This document shows positions 15,041-22,439 of a stretch of 30,213 nt of DNA, one piece after another. The notes under the pieces were generated by a model. That model had not been told where the DNA came from and searched no databases. It saw only the letters and a program-made list of their open reading frames with translations. The position numbers were made by a program, and so were the translations under genes. This stretch comes from DAIOHQ01 sp036744635 (GTDB lineage: Bacteria > Planctomycetota > Phycisphaerae > Tepidisphaerales > Tepidisphaeraceae): positions 1 to 30,213 of the forward strand of contig DAIOHQ010000024.1 of assembly GCA_036744635.1 (NCBI GenBank), read 5' to 3'. The stretch's first letter is position 1, and each line of letters starts with the position of its first letter.

Positions 15041-16558
15041 TCAAAACGTGAACGTCGCCGAGACGTAGAGGAAATCGACGTCCTCGCTGGCCCCCGTGTT
15101 TTGAATGAAATCGCCGGTAAAGAAATGCGCCCAGCCGATGTAGCCGGTGAGATGCTCGCCGATCTGCCAGTTGAGGGAGAAATCGAGCTCGTTGCCGACA
15201 TAGGCCGCATCCGTTCCGTTATCCGCGCGGACGACCGCTCCCGACAGGTTGTACATCGCATCATCGGTATTCTCCCGCCAGAAGACGTGTTCCGCGGCGG
15301 AGAAGGTCAGGTTGTGGGTCAGATGCAATTCCACGCCGGCGTGGGTATCGATGAGGTTCGTCCGCCCGAACAGATAGACGTGGCCGAGATACATGTAGGT
15401 CGGTGGAAAGAGCTGATTGAAGCGCTTGCCGACATCGGGAGACCCGCTGGCGATGTCCAAGCCGGCGAATGCCCGCGGCGTCATTGTTGTCGGCAGGGTA
15501 TATCCCGCCTCGGCCGCCACCGACCAGGCGGAAATGTTCGCCCCCCCCTGCCCTCCCCGCTGGCCAAACTGGTAGTCCCCTTCGACGTCAAAATCGAACG
15601 GCTTGGGATTGCCATGGAAGCGCATCCCGGCCGTGTAGGTATCGGCGTCAATCCCCGCCGGTGACCGCCGGCTCTGGTTCAGGGCAAACAAATAGGTATC
15701 CAGCTTCAGGTTGCCATCGCGCATCAACGCGGGAAGGGCAAGTACGTTGTAGATTCCCGCGAAGCTCGTGCCCTTGACGTCGTTGTTGAATTGATCCTGC
15801 TCGATCAGCACCGGCCGGACCCAGAATGCCTCCACGGTATCATTGGGAATCGACAGCGAGAGCTTGGCGCCGTCGAACGACCGCCGCACGTTGCGCCAGT
15901 CATCGGGGCTGACCAGACGCTGGGCGCCGTAGACCAGTTCCTGGCGCCCCAGGCGCAAAAAGCCGAAGGGGTTGGCGGCATCGGAGGTCTTGAGGTCCAC
16001 GAAGCCCTGCTGCAGATCGAGATGGTCGGTATCGCCCGGCCGCGGTCCGCCCTCGCGCCCATCCACCCACGCGCTGTCCGCCTGCACGAATGCCCGCACG
16101 TACTGGCCTGCGTGCAGGTCGGCGTGCAGCAGATAGCGCTGCAGATGAAAACCATCTTCATCGTTGGTGCCCGGCCCGAACGTTGGGTTGTTGAAATAAT
16201 CGTACCGGTAGCGCGCCTGGCCTCCCAGCGACAGGTACACATCCCCCTGTTTGTTCAGCGGCATGTACTTGATCGGATCAAGAAAATCCCCGCCGGCTTT
16301 GGCGTCCTTCAGATAGGAATAATCCTCATCCCAGCGCTCCAGCGAGAATGCGTGCTCCCCCGCCCCGCCGCCGCCATAGTATTGCGCAAAGCAATTCCCG
16401 CTGAGCAGGATGCCGAAGAACAGCCAAGGCACAAAGGCACGAAGGCACGGAGGCACGGAGGGGAGGAAGGAGGGATGGAAACACGTTAGATTTTCCTTCG
16501 TGCCTTCGTGCCTATGTGCCTTCGTGCCTTTCTTGATTTCTTCCTTCATTTGATTCAC
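15041..16558 (-). CDS. Outer-membrane beta-barrel, alginate-export (AlgE-type) family
   Basis: A 505-residue outer-membrane channel. The diagnostic stretch LRLGRQELVYGAQRLVSPDDWRNVRRSFDGA (about 195-225) is typical of the alginate-export family, followed by alternating amphipathic strands and a C-terminal ATFTF with final Phe, the barrel-assembly signal. Such barrels let anionic polysaccharide or other solutes cross the outer membrane; the true cargo is unknown. The signal peptide hydrophobic core (WLFFGILLSGNCFA) is preceded by about 40 residues encoded by a repeat (16426-16531). The start is therefore uncertain: GTG 16558, ATG 16549, or a GTG within the repeat. It begins eight bases after the phosphatase stop, so the two are probably one transcript. 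Confidence 0.85.
   Translation of the reverse strand: MNQMKEEIKKGTKAHRHEGTKENLTCFHPSFLPSVPPCLRAFVPWLFFGILLSGNCFAQYYGGGGAGEHAFSLERWDEDYSYLKDAKAGGDFLDPIKYMPLNKQGDVYLSLGGQARYRYDYFNNPTFGPGTNDEDGFHLQRYLLHADLHAGQYVRAFVQADSAWVDGREGGPRPGDTDHLDLQQGFVDLKTSDAANPFGFLRLGRQELVYGAQRLVSPDDWRNVRRSFDGAKLSLSIPNDTVEAFWVRPVLIEQDQFNNDVKGTSFAGIYNVLALPALMRDGNLKLDTYLFALNQSRRSPAGIDADTYTAGMRFHGNPKPFDFDVEGDYQFGQRGGQGGANISAWSVAAEAGYTLPTTMTPRAFAGLDIASGSPDVGKRFNQLFPPTYMYLGHVYLFGRTNLIDTHAGVELHLTHNLTFSAAEHVFWRENTDDAMYNLSGAVVRADNGTDAAYVGNELDFSLNWQIGEHLTGYIGWAHFFTGDFIQNTGASEDVDFLYVSATFTF
16426..16531. repeat. Inverted tandem eight-base repeats inside a coding region
   Basis: Tandem units (A/G)(A/G)AGGCAC run from 16426 to 16461, and tandem CCTTCGTG-type units run back from 16495 to 16531, with about 33 bases between. 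The two blocks are complementary, so the mRNA can fold into a long hairpin just behind the barrel gene's start. The frame stays open through it. Confidence 0.85.
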
Positions 16559-16566
16559 CGCCAGAG

Positions 16567-18513
16567 TTAAACCTTGGGTTGCCGTTTGATGATCAGTGCG
16601 GTCATGTCGTCAAGTTGGGGGGCGCCGTTGCCGAATGAGCTGGTCGCCGCCAGCAATTCCGTCAGAATTTCCTTCGCGGGACGAAGATGGTGGGCCAGGA
16701 TGACCTCCCCCACCCGTTCCTTGCAGAACTGATCGCCGCCGGCATTCTGGAATTCATAAAAGCCATCGGTCAGCAGCACCATCAGGTCCCCGTTCTCCAG
16801 CACAATTCTCTGCTCGCCCTCATCCTCCGGATCCTCCTCGACTCCCAGCGGCAGTTGAGAGGAATCCAGCCACTTCACCTGCTTGTCGCGGGCCCGGAAG
16901 TGCAGCAGCGGCGCCTGCCCGGCCGAGTGGTAGTTGACGCAGTGTCCGCGCGGATCGAGCAGGCCAAGAAAAGCCGTGACAAATCTTCCGGCCCCCAGGT
17001 CCTGGCACAATTGGCGGTTGATCTGCGCCAGCACATCATCCAATCCCGCCCGCAGTCGCACCCCGATCCGCAGCATCGAGCGCACCTGCGTCACCGACAG
17101 GGCTGGTCCCATGCCATGCCCGGTGGCGTCCGCCAGCAGGAGCACCAGCGAGGCCGGGCCGGTGGAATCTTCCTCATCCAGCGCCATCGCCACCAGATCG
17201 TAAATGTCGCCGCCGGTCTGCTCGGCCGGGAGCGAGTACGCGGCGATGTCGTATCCGGGGCACGGTGGAATATCCTTGGGCAGAACGTCCATCTGAATTT
17301 TCCGCGCCAAGGCCAGATCGCGCTCGATCTTGATGCGCTCATCGCGCAGGGTGTCGCGTTCCTTGAGGCCGCTGGCCATCTCGTTCACCGCATCGGCGAG
17401 CACGCCGAGCTCATCGCGCCGCTTCATCTTCACCGGATTGTCAAAGTGCCCGGCGGCGATCCGCTGCGTTCCTTCCACCAGCTCCTGAATCGGCTTGGCG
17501 ATCCGCTGTGCCATGAATCGGCTGGCGAGCACTCCGATCAGGCAGGCGATCGCCGCGCATAACACAATTTGCCGCTGCAGGCTTCGCAATGGGAGCAGCG
17601 CCTTGTCCAGCGAGCTGGCCAGCACCAGCCGGCCGGAAGAGGCGTCGGTGGGATTGAGGCGAAAGACCTGGCCCATGTAGCGCTCTCCGGCGACGTTGAA
17701 CTCCATCGCATCGGCATTGGAGGCGGTCTTGGAGCTCGATGCCATCTGGCGGTAGGTCGCCCGCAGCAGCGCATCGGCGGTGAAGGACTGCACGCCGGTG
17801 TCCGTCTGGTCGGAGGCCGCCCGTGCGGCGATGCCGCGATCCACAACGAACCAGGCCGACAGCGGGGCATCGCTCAACGTCAATCCCACTCGATCAGACA
17901 CCAGTTGGCGGCGCACCCATTCATCGTTCACCCGAAAGCCCACGAAATAGGCGTGCGAGGGCAGCTCGTCGAGCTGCGTGTGCAGCGGAACACCCATCGC
18001 CAGAAACAATCCCATCGGCGTCGAGAAGTAATATCTGACCAGGCTTTCCTTGCCATTGACGATGGGATCTACCGGCCAGTGAATGGCCGCGGACGCCAGC
18101 ACCTTTTCGAGCTGCGCATCTCCCGGCGCCACCGTCAGCACCACCTCCCCCGCCTGATTGACCAGCACGTGAAAGGCTGGCGCGCCATCGGGGCTGTCGA
18201 GTTCCGTCTGCACGGTGTGCCCGAAAATTTCCTGGCGAAGCTGCTCGCGGGCGGATGCATCGCCACCTTCATCGGCGGCCTGCAACTGCGACCGCGCCGC
18301 CGGCGCCTCCAGCAGCGCCCGCACGATCTTGTCGATCTGGCGATGGCGGTCCTCAAGATGCGACAAGTAACCCCCGATCGCCCGCGTGATTCGGTCATCG
18401 GTGCGGCGGGTTTCATAGCGCGTGAAGTTGAGCGTCACCACCCACGCCAGCGTTGCCGATGTCCCCACCGTGATCAACAGCATCAAGAGCAGAATCTTGG
18501 TCCCTAATCGCAT
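16567..18513 (-). CDS. Membrane sensor PP2C phosphatase with HAMP and SpoIIE/RsbU domain
   Basis: A 648-residue signalling protein. Membrane segment 1 (7-29), a periplasmic sensor region (30-312) of about 280 residues, membrane segment 2 (315-335), HAMP (336-390, IAKPIQELVEGTQRIAAGHFD), a linker with ERDLALARKIQMDVLPKDIP typical of RsbU-like phosphatases, and the PP2C domain (420-645). Metal-binding residues are intact: GGDIYDL (D436), ADATGHGMG (D462), LTDGFYE (D583) and LDDMTAL (D635/D636). Such enzymes dephosphorylate anti-sigma-factor antagonists or similar proteins in response to an outside signal. No anti-sigma factor or antagonist gene is in the window, so the target is unknown. GAGAG before the ATG fits. 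It lies in a same-strand unit with two cupredoxin-fold proteins upstream and the barrel downstream, which suggests that it senses an envelope event tied to them. Confidence 0.92.
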   Translation of the reverse strand: MRLGTKILLLMLLITVGTSATLAWVVTLNFTRYETRRTDDRITRAIGGYLSHLEDRHRQIDKIVRALLEAPAARSQLQAADEGGDASAREQLRQEIFGHTVQTELDSPDGAPAFHVLVNQAGEVVLTVAPGDAQLEKVLASAAIHWPVDPIVNGKESLVRYYFSTPMGLFLAMGVPLHTQLDELPSHAYFVGFRVNDEWVRRQLVSDRVGLTLSDAPLSAWFVVDRGIAARAASDQTDTGVQSFTADALLRATYRQMASSSKTASNADAMEFNVAGERYMGQVFRLNPTDASSGRLVLASSLDKALLPLRSLQRQIVLCAAIACLIGVLASRFMAQRIAKPIQELVEGTQRIAAGHFDNPVKMKRRDELGVLADAVNEMASGLKERDTLRDERIKIERDLALARKIQMDVLPKDIPPCPGYDIAAYSLPAEQTGGDIYDLVAMALDEEDSTGPASLVLLLADATGHGMGPALSVTQVRSMLRIGVRLRAGLDDVLAQINRQLCQDLGAGRFVTAFLGLLDPRGHCVNYHSAGQAPLLHFRARDKQVKWLDSSQLPLGVEEDPEDEGEQRIVLENGDLMVLLTDGFYEFQNAGGDQFCKERVGEVILAHHLRPAKEILTELLAATSSFGNGAPQLDDMTALIIKRQPKV

Positions 18514-18588
18514 AGTCCAACTCTCGCCGGCGCCGGCCGGCGTTCATCTGCCTGCCTTCGATTCCAGCAATGTCTCGGAGGGCGCAAG

Positions 18589-19341
18589 TTACGGATTCCC
18601 CGCGCCCGCGCCTGCCAGGTATTTCACGCCGACGCCCAGGGTGACATGCGCGGTCTGATTCGGAAGCGCCTTGAAATCCACCGATGCGCCAGGCAGGCGC
18701 GGGTGCCAGGAAACCGCCTGATATTCTCCGGGCGGAAGGTTGCTGAACACAATGCTCCTGCCCGAGCGGGCCTCGGCCACCCACGGACTGGGTGCCGCGT
18801 ATACCAGCGCCACCGGCGGGAGAGACGGGTCGGCGAGTATCTCGATCAGGCCTTGCGAGCGCACGGTATAGCTGTCTTCGCCGCCGGCCGGGATGGGCTT
18901 CAGGGTGAAGTCATTTCCATCGGACACGCTGTAGAACGAGATCGCCCTGCCGGAATGGTTGACCAACACAATCCGCTCGCCCACCGCCGCCGCGTGAACC
19001 TTGGTCGAAGGGTTGCGGGTGTCAATCTCCACCCGCCGTTCGGCTGCCGCCCGCTTGGCGCCTTCCGCGCCCGCGCCCGCTGCCGCCGGCTCGAGCCACA
19101 CGACAACGTCGCCCAGATTCGAATAGTCCACGTGTTCCATCTGCCCGCCGGCGGCCGCGCGCGCGGGGGAGGAGGGTGCGGCATCGTACACGGCAACGTG
19201 AACGAACGGTTCGCTTGCGCCGCTCTTGGGCTTCGCCTGCACGCGCACGCTCACCGCGGACATGCCCGGCGCCGGCCGAACGCCGCAGCCCGTCAACAAT
19301 GTTGCACCCAAAATGAGCCCGATCGCGCGATGTGCTTTCAT
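18589..19341 (-). CDS. Cupredoxin-fold lipoprotein lacking the copper ligands
   Basis: A 250-residue lipoprotein: signal MKAHRAIGLILGATLLTGC, lipidated Cys 19. It aligns along its whole mature length with the product of 19338-19994: GDVVVWLEPAAA matches SEMVVYLASPGE, AAAVGERIVLVNHSGRAISFYSVS matches VVSVGQSVDFLNDEQRQIEHNVFS, and IVFSNLPPGEYQAVSWHPR matches YAIENVPPGDWTLMTWQRR. The copper ligands are absent: the His of HNVFS is replaced in FYSVS, and the CSIHRYM segment is replaced by ADPSLPPVAL. A duplication that lost copper, keeping a structural or binding role, is the simplest reading. Its ATG overlaps the upstream stop as ATGA. The C-terminus ends in a Gly/Ala tail. The phosphatase follows after 75 bp. 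Confidence 0.8.
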   Translation of the reverse strand: MKAHRAIGLILGATLLTGCGVRPAPGMSAVSVRVQAKPKSGASEPFVHVAVYDAAPSSPARAAAGGQMEHVDYSNLGDVVVWLEPAAAGAGAEGAKRAAAERRVEIDTRNPSTKVHAAAVGERIVLVNHSGRAISFYSVSDGNDFTLKPIPAGGEDSYTVRSQGLIEILADPSLPPVALVYAAPSPWVAEARSGRSIVFSNLPPGEYQAVSWHPRLPGASVDFKALPNQTAHVTLGVGVKYLAGAGAGNP

Positions 19342-19994
19342 TTTCGCTTGAGCTCCAAATTGACCTTCGCCGGCTTGTCGGTTTCGACGGTGACGGCGAT
19401 CGTTTTTTCAGGAAATCGCCGCCGACGCTGCCAGGTCATCAAGGTCCAATCTCCCGGCGGAACATTTTCGATCGCGTAGCGGCCATCCTTGTCGACCCGG
19501 CTCGTGTATGGTGTGGGAGAAACGAAAATCACCCCATCCATGTACCGATGAATCGAGCAGTAGAGAAATACCGGTCCCGGTTTGTCGAACGTCACGCTCT
19601 TGGATTTTCCCGGCCCATACAGCCCCAAATCGAAGCGCTTGGCGGCGGAATTCGAGAAGACGTTGTGTTCGATCTGCCGCTGCTCATCGTTCAGGAAGTC
19701 CACCGATTGTCCCACCGACACAACCAGCAGGCGCGGCTCGAACTGCGCATCCTTTTGCGAGATCGTGGCCGGCTGGGTGGCCGGGGGAATCGCCCGCTTC
19801 TCACCCGGCGAGGCGAGGTAAACCACCATCTCCGACAGCGGAACCTCACTCTCCGCCGTCACGATCCCCTCGACCCCCCCTGCCGCCGAAACAGGCTGGG
19901 TCGCCGGCGCGGCGGCGGCAGCTCGATGGATGTCCAGGCAAATCGCGGCCAGCAACACCAGACACGCACGGATCAGTGAGTGGGAATGCTTCAT
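19338..19994 (-). CDS. Exported cupredoxin with carboxypeptidase-regulatory-like C-terminus
   Basis: A 218-residue protein with a signal peptide (ACLVLLAAICLDIHRAAAAA) and two ATQP linkers. The central domain is a plastocyanin-like cupredoxin: VVSVGQSVDFLNDEQRQIEHNVFS gives His110, and FLYCSIHRYMDGVI gives Cys146, His149 and Met152, a complete type-1 copper set. The C-terminal segment DKDGRYAIENVPPGDWTLMTW is like the beta domain often described as carboxypeptidase-regulatory-like. Proteins of this build are often annotated as 'methylamine utilization protein', but no amine dehydrogenase gene is nearby and that name would be misleading. The likely role is copper binding or electron transfer in the periplasm. 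ATG 19994 was taken as start; a TTG two codons earlier is also possible. It leads the four-gene unit. Confidence 0.85.
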   Translation of the reverse strand: MKHSHSLIRACLVLLAAICLDIHRAAAAAPATQPVSAAGGVEGIVTAESEVPLSEMVVYLASPGEKRAIPPATQPATISQKDAQFEPRLLVVSVGQSVDFLNDEQRQIEHNVFSNSAAKRFDLGLYGPGKSKSVTFDKPGPVFLYCSIHRYMDGVIFVSPTPYTSRVDKDGRYAIENVPPGDWTLMTWQRRRRFPEKTIAVTVETDKPAKVNLELKRK

Positions 19995-20131
19995 AGTCAA
20001 ACTTTCGTCGGGCGCCTGGAACGCACTATCGCCGTCTCCAGTGCAGCCCGCGCGGGAGGAAATGGTACACCCGTGATGTGGATTGGCAATATTTCTTCAA
20101 TTGAACACACAGGGCGGCCCACGCGCCTGGC

Positions 20132-20617
20132 CTACGGGGTTGGCGGGGCCTGGGGAGATGGGGGGAGTTCGCCGTATTCACCCTGGCTGGCGCGGTAGGA
20201 GGAGTCGATGATGGCCAGGAGGTTGAGCATGCCGGCTACGGCGGTGTAGAGGGTGCCGATCTCGGCGATGCGGGAGTGGGCGACGATGTCGGAATAGCGG
20301 GAATGAGCGAGCTGATTGGAAATCCAGGCGCTGATGACGCCAAGCGGGCCGGAGAGAACCTGGCCGATAAACCAGGGCTTTTGCAGGATGCGCTGCAGAA
20401 TGGTGCCGGGGCCGCTCATATCGGGGGCGTCTACGACGCGGATGCCGGAGACAAGGATGCCCAGGAGAAACAGGGAGATGATGCTGATGCCGATGAGCCA
20501 GCTACGGCGGTGCTGGCCGATCAGGCGATAGCCGAATCCGGGAATGAGCCAGCCAGCGATGGCGACGAAGGCCGACGCGGGAGGGGTGGGGTTTCTAACC
20601 GGCACGGAGTTGGCCAT
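20132..20617 (-). CDS. Small multi-pass membrane protein (DUF6677-like)
   Basis: A 161-residue protein. AFVAIAGWLIPGFGYRLIGQHRRSW at the N-terminus is like the start of TM2-type proteins (helix, Pro-Gly turn, helix), then LIGISIISLFLLGILVSGIRVV is the second segment. Further hydrophobic stretches are at PWFIGQVLSGPLGVISAWIS and TLYTAVAGMLNLLAIID. The C-terminus is Pro-rich (ELPPSPQAPPTP). I think it belongs to a planctomycete family of unknown function, DUF6677, but this is from memory of its look. ATG 20617 was chosen because the conserved membrane segment begins soon after; the longer frame to 21109 overlaps the arabinofuranosidase gene. No ribosome-binding site is evident. Confidence 0.7.
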   Translation of the reverse strand: MANSVPVRNPTPPASAFVAIAGWLIPGFGYRLIGQHRRSWLIGISIISLFLLGILVSGIRVVDAPDMSGPGTILQRILQKPWFIGQVLSGPLGVISAWISNQLAHSRYSDIVAHSRIAEIGTLYTAVAGMLNLLAIIDSSYRASQGEYGELPPSPQAPPTP

Positions 20618-20663
20618 GGGAGGGGGAGAGTGTAGCGGGTAGGGAGCGGAGGGCAAGGTGGTG

Positions 20664-20727
20664 GTCCATTGTCCGTTGCAAAGGACGCTCGGCACTTGCC
20701 TGCAACGGACAACGGACAACGGACAAA
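20664..20727. repeat. TTGTCCG-type repeat with inverted tandem copies
   Basis: CCATTGTCCGTTGCA (20666-20680) faces TGCAACGGACAACGG (20701-20715), followed by two more GGACAA units up to 20727. The arms are complementary across a 20-base spacer. It lies between the divergent starts at 20617 (minus) and 20792 (plus). Confidence 0.75.
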
Positions 20728-20791
20728 CTTCGATACAAACCGGTGCTTCACCCGGGGACCGGGATGGGAGTAGCATGAAGGAATGAGTTGC

Positions 20792-22279
20792 GTGATTCGG
20801 GTTTTGATGGAGGAGCGGATCGGTCGGATCAATCCGTTTTTGCACGGGCATTTTTGCGAGCACCTGGGGTCGTGCATCGACCAGGGGATTTATGTGGGTG
20901 AGGATTCGGCGATCCCGAATACGGCGGGGATTCGCGACGATGTGCTGGAAGCTCTGAAGCGGCTGCGGCCGCCGATTCTGCGCTGGCCGGGCGGGTGTTT
21001 CGCGGATGATTATCATTGGCGGGATGGGGTGGGGCCAAAGCAGCATCGGCCGCGGACGGTGAACCTGTGGTGGGGACATTCGGTCGAGTGCAACAAGTTC
21101 GGCACGCACGAGTTTCTCAACCTGTGCCGGATGATCGGGGCCGAGCCGTATCTGGCCGGGAACATTGGCACAGGCTCGCCGCGGGAGATGCGCGACTGGG
21201 TGGAATATTGCAATTTTGCGGGGAACTCGACGCTGGCGGCGCTGCGGGCGGGGAACGGGTCGCCGCTTCCGTTTGATGTGAAATACTGGGGCGTGGGCAA
21301 CGAGGCGTGGGGATGCGGGGGGAATTTCTGCCCGGAGGATTACGCGCGGGAGTACAAGCGCGTCGCCACCTATCTGCCGGATTTTGCCAAGTGTCCGCTA
21401 TATCTGATCGCGGTAGGCCCAGATGGAAATCGGCCGGACTGGACGCGGCGGTTTTTTGAAAAGCTTGCCGGGGCAGATAGGCGCTGGAACGTGCGCCTGC
21501 ACGGGCTGGCGGCGCACTATTACTGCGGGACGGCCGGCCGGAGCACGGTATACACCGTGGAGCAGTGGTATGAGCTTCTAGCCCGGGCGAGTGCTATTGA
21601 GCAACTCATCATTGAGCAGCGGCGGGTGATGGATGAATTCGATCCGCAGCGCAAGGTGGGGCTGCTGGTGGATGAGTGGGGAACGTGGCACGTGGCCGAT
21701 GGGCCGATGCTCTGGCAGCAGAACACGATGCGCGATGCCCTGGTGGCGGCGATCACACTGGACACGTTTCACCGGCACGCGGAGAAGGTGGCGATGGCGA
21801 ACATCGCGCAGGTGGTGAATGTGCTGCAGGCAATGATATTGACGCGAGAGGATCGGATGGTGCTGACGCCGACGTATCACGTCTTTGAGATGTATCGGCC
21901 GCACCAGGGAGGGGAGGCGGTGCGGATGGTGGTGGAGGGAGAGGAGATCGACGTAGTTGCGCCGGCCGGAGGGGCGCAGACGCCTCCAACGCTGGCGCGG
22001 TTGTCAGGGTCGGCTTCGGTAGCAGGAGACAGGATCACGCTGTCGGCAGCGCACACGCACGCAAGCGAGCCGCTGGAGGCGGAGATTATTTTCGATGGCG
22101 CGGCCTTCACGGAACTGGGCGTGACAGAGCTGTCGCACAAGTATATTCACGCCCATAACACCCTCGAGCTGCCGAACATGGTGCGGCCGCGGACCAGTCA
22201 ATTGGCGCTGAGCGGGGGATCGTTGCGCTACATATTTCCGCCGGCGTCGGTGACGGTGTTTGACGTGCGGTTGAGGTAA
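20792..22279 (+). CDS. abfA: Alpha-L-arabinofuranosidase, glycoside hydrolase family 51
   Basis: A 495-residue cytoplasmic enzyme that removes terminal arabinofuranose from arabinoxylan or arabinan oligosaccharides. IGRINPFLHGHFCEHLG opens the family fold, LRPPILRWPGGCFADDYHW (60-78) forms the substrate pocket, VKYWGVGNEAWG carries the acid/base Glu171 and LLVDEWGTW the nucleophile Glu295. A C-terminal beta domain completes the usual length of about 500. No signal peptide is present, as in most bacterial GH51 enzymes, so oligosaccharides must first be imported. GTG 20792 has AAGGA nine bases upstream; ATG 20783 directly abuts the same AAGGA and is less likely. It stands alone, with no sugar-uptake or regulator gene next to it. 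Confidence 0.92.
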   Translation: MIRVLMEERIGRINPFLHGHFCEHLGSCIDQGIYVGEDSAIPNTAGIRDDVLEALKRLRPPILRWPGGCFADDYHWRDGVGPKQHRPRTVNLWWGHSVECNKFGTHEFLNLCRMIGAEPYLAGNIGTGSPREMRDWVEYCNFAGNSTLAALRAGNGSPLPFDVKYWGVGNEAWGCGGNFCPEDYAREYKRVATYLPDFAKCPLYLIAVGPDGNRPDWTRRFFEKLAGADRRWNVRLHGLAAHYYCGTAGRSTVYTVEQWYELLARASAIEQLIIEQRRVMDEFDPQRKVGLLVDEWGTWHVADGPMLWQQNTMRDALVAAITLDTFHRHAEKVAMANIAQVVNVLQAMILTREDRMVLTPTYHVFEMYRPHQGGEAVRMVVEGEEIDVVAPAGGAQTPPTLARLSGSASVAGDRITLSAAHTHASEPLEAEIIFDGAAFTELGVTELSHKYIHAHNTLELPNMVRPRTSQLALSGGSLRYIFPPASVTVFDVRLR

Positions 22280-22316
22280 GGGAATTGCGCAATGCCACAT
22301 GGCAGAGACGACTCTG

Positions 22317-22396
22317 TTGTCATTCTGAGGTAATCCGAAGAATCTGCGTGCATCACCATTCGGGGCCAGATCCTTCGGAGTACCTCAGGATGACAA
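22317..22396. repeat. Inverted repeat, TTGTCATTCTGAGG family
   Basis: The 30-base left arm (22317-22346, TTGTCATTCTGAGGTAATCC...) and right arm (22367-22396, ...GGAGTACCTCAGGATGACAA) are complementary with only a few mismatches across 20 bases. It lies between convergent genes ending at 22279 and 22440 and may stop transcription from both. Confidence 0.85.
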
Positions 22397-22439
22397 TTGC
22401 CTGGTGACCACAATTGTTTGAACGGATAGACGCGTCAGT

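Noticed and set aside
14840..15664. A 274-codon plus-strand open frame
   Set aside because: Starts within the repeat doublet and continues antisense to the barrel gene.
16426..16531. Considered as a CRISPR-like array
   Set aside because: The units are only eight bases long, run without spacers and are inverted in two blocks.
19338..19994. Annotation as methylamine utilization protein
   Set aside because: Only the cupredoxin fold supports that common label; no methylamine dehydrogenase or maturation gene is nearby.
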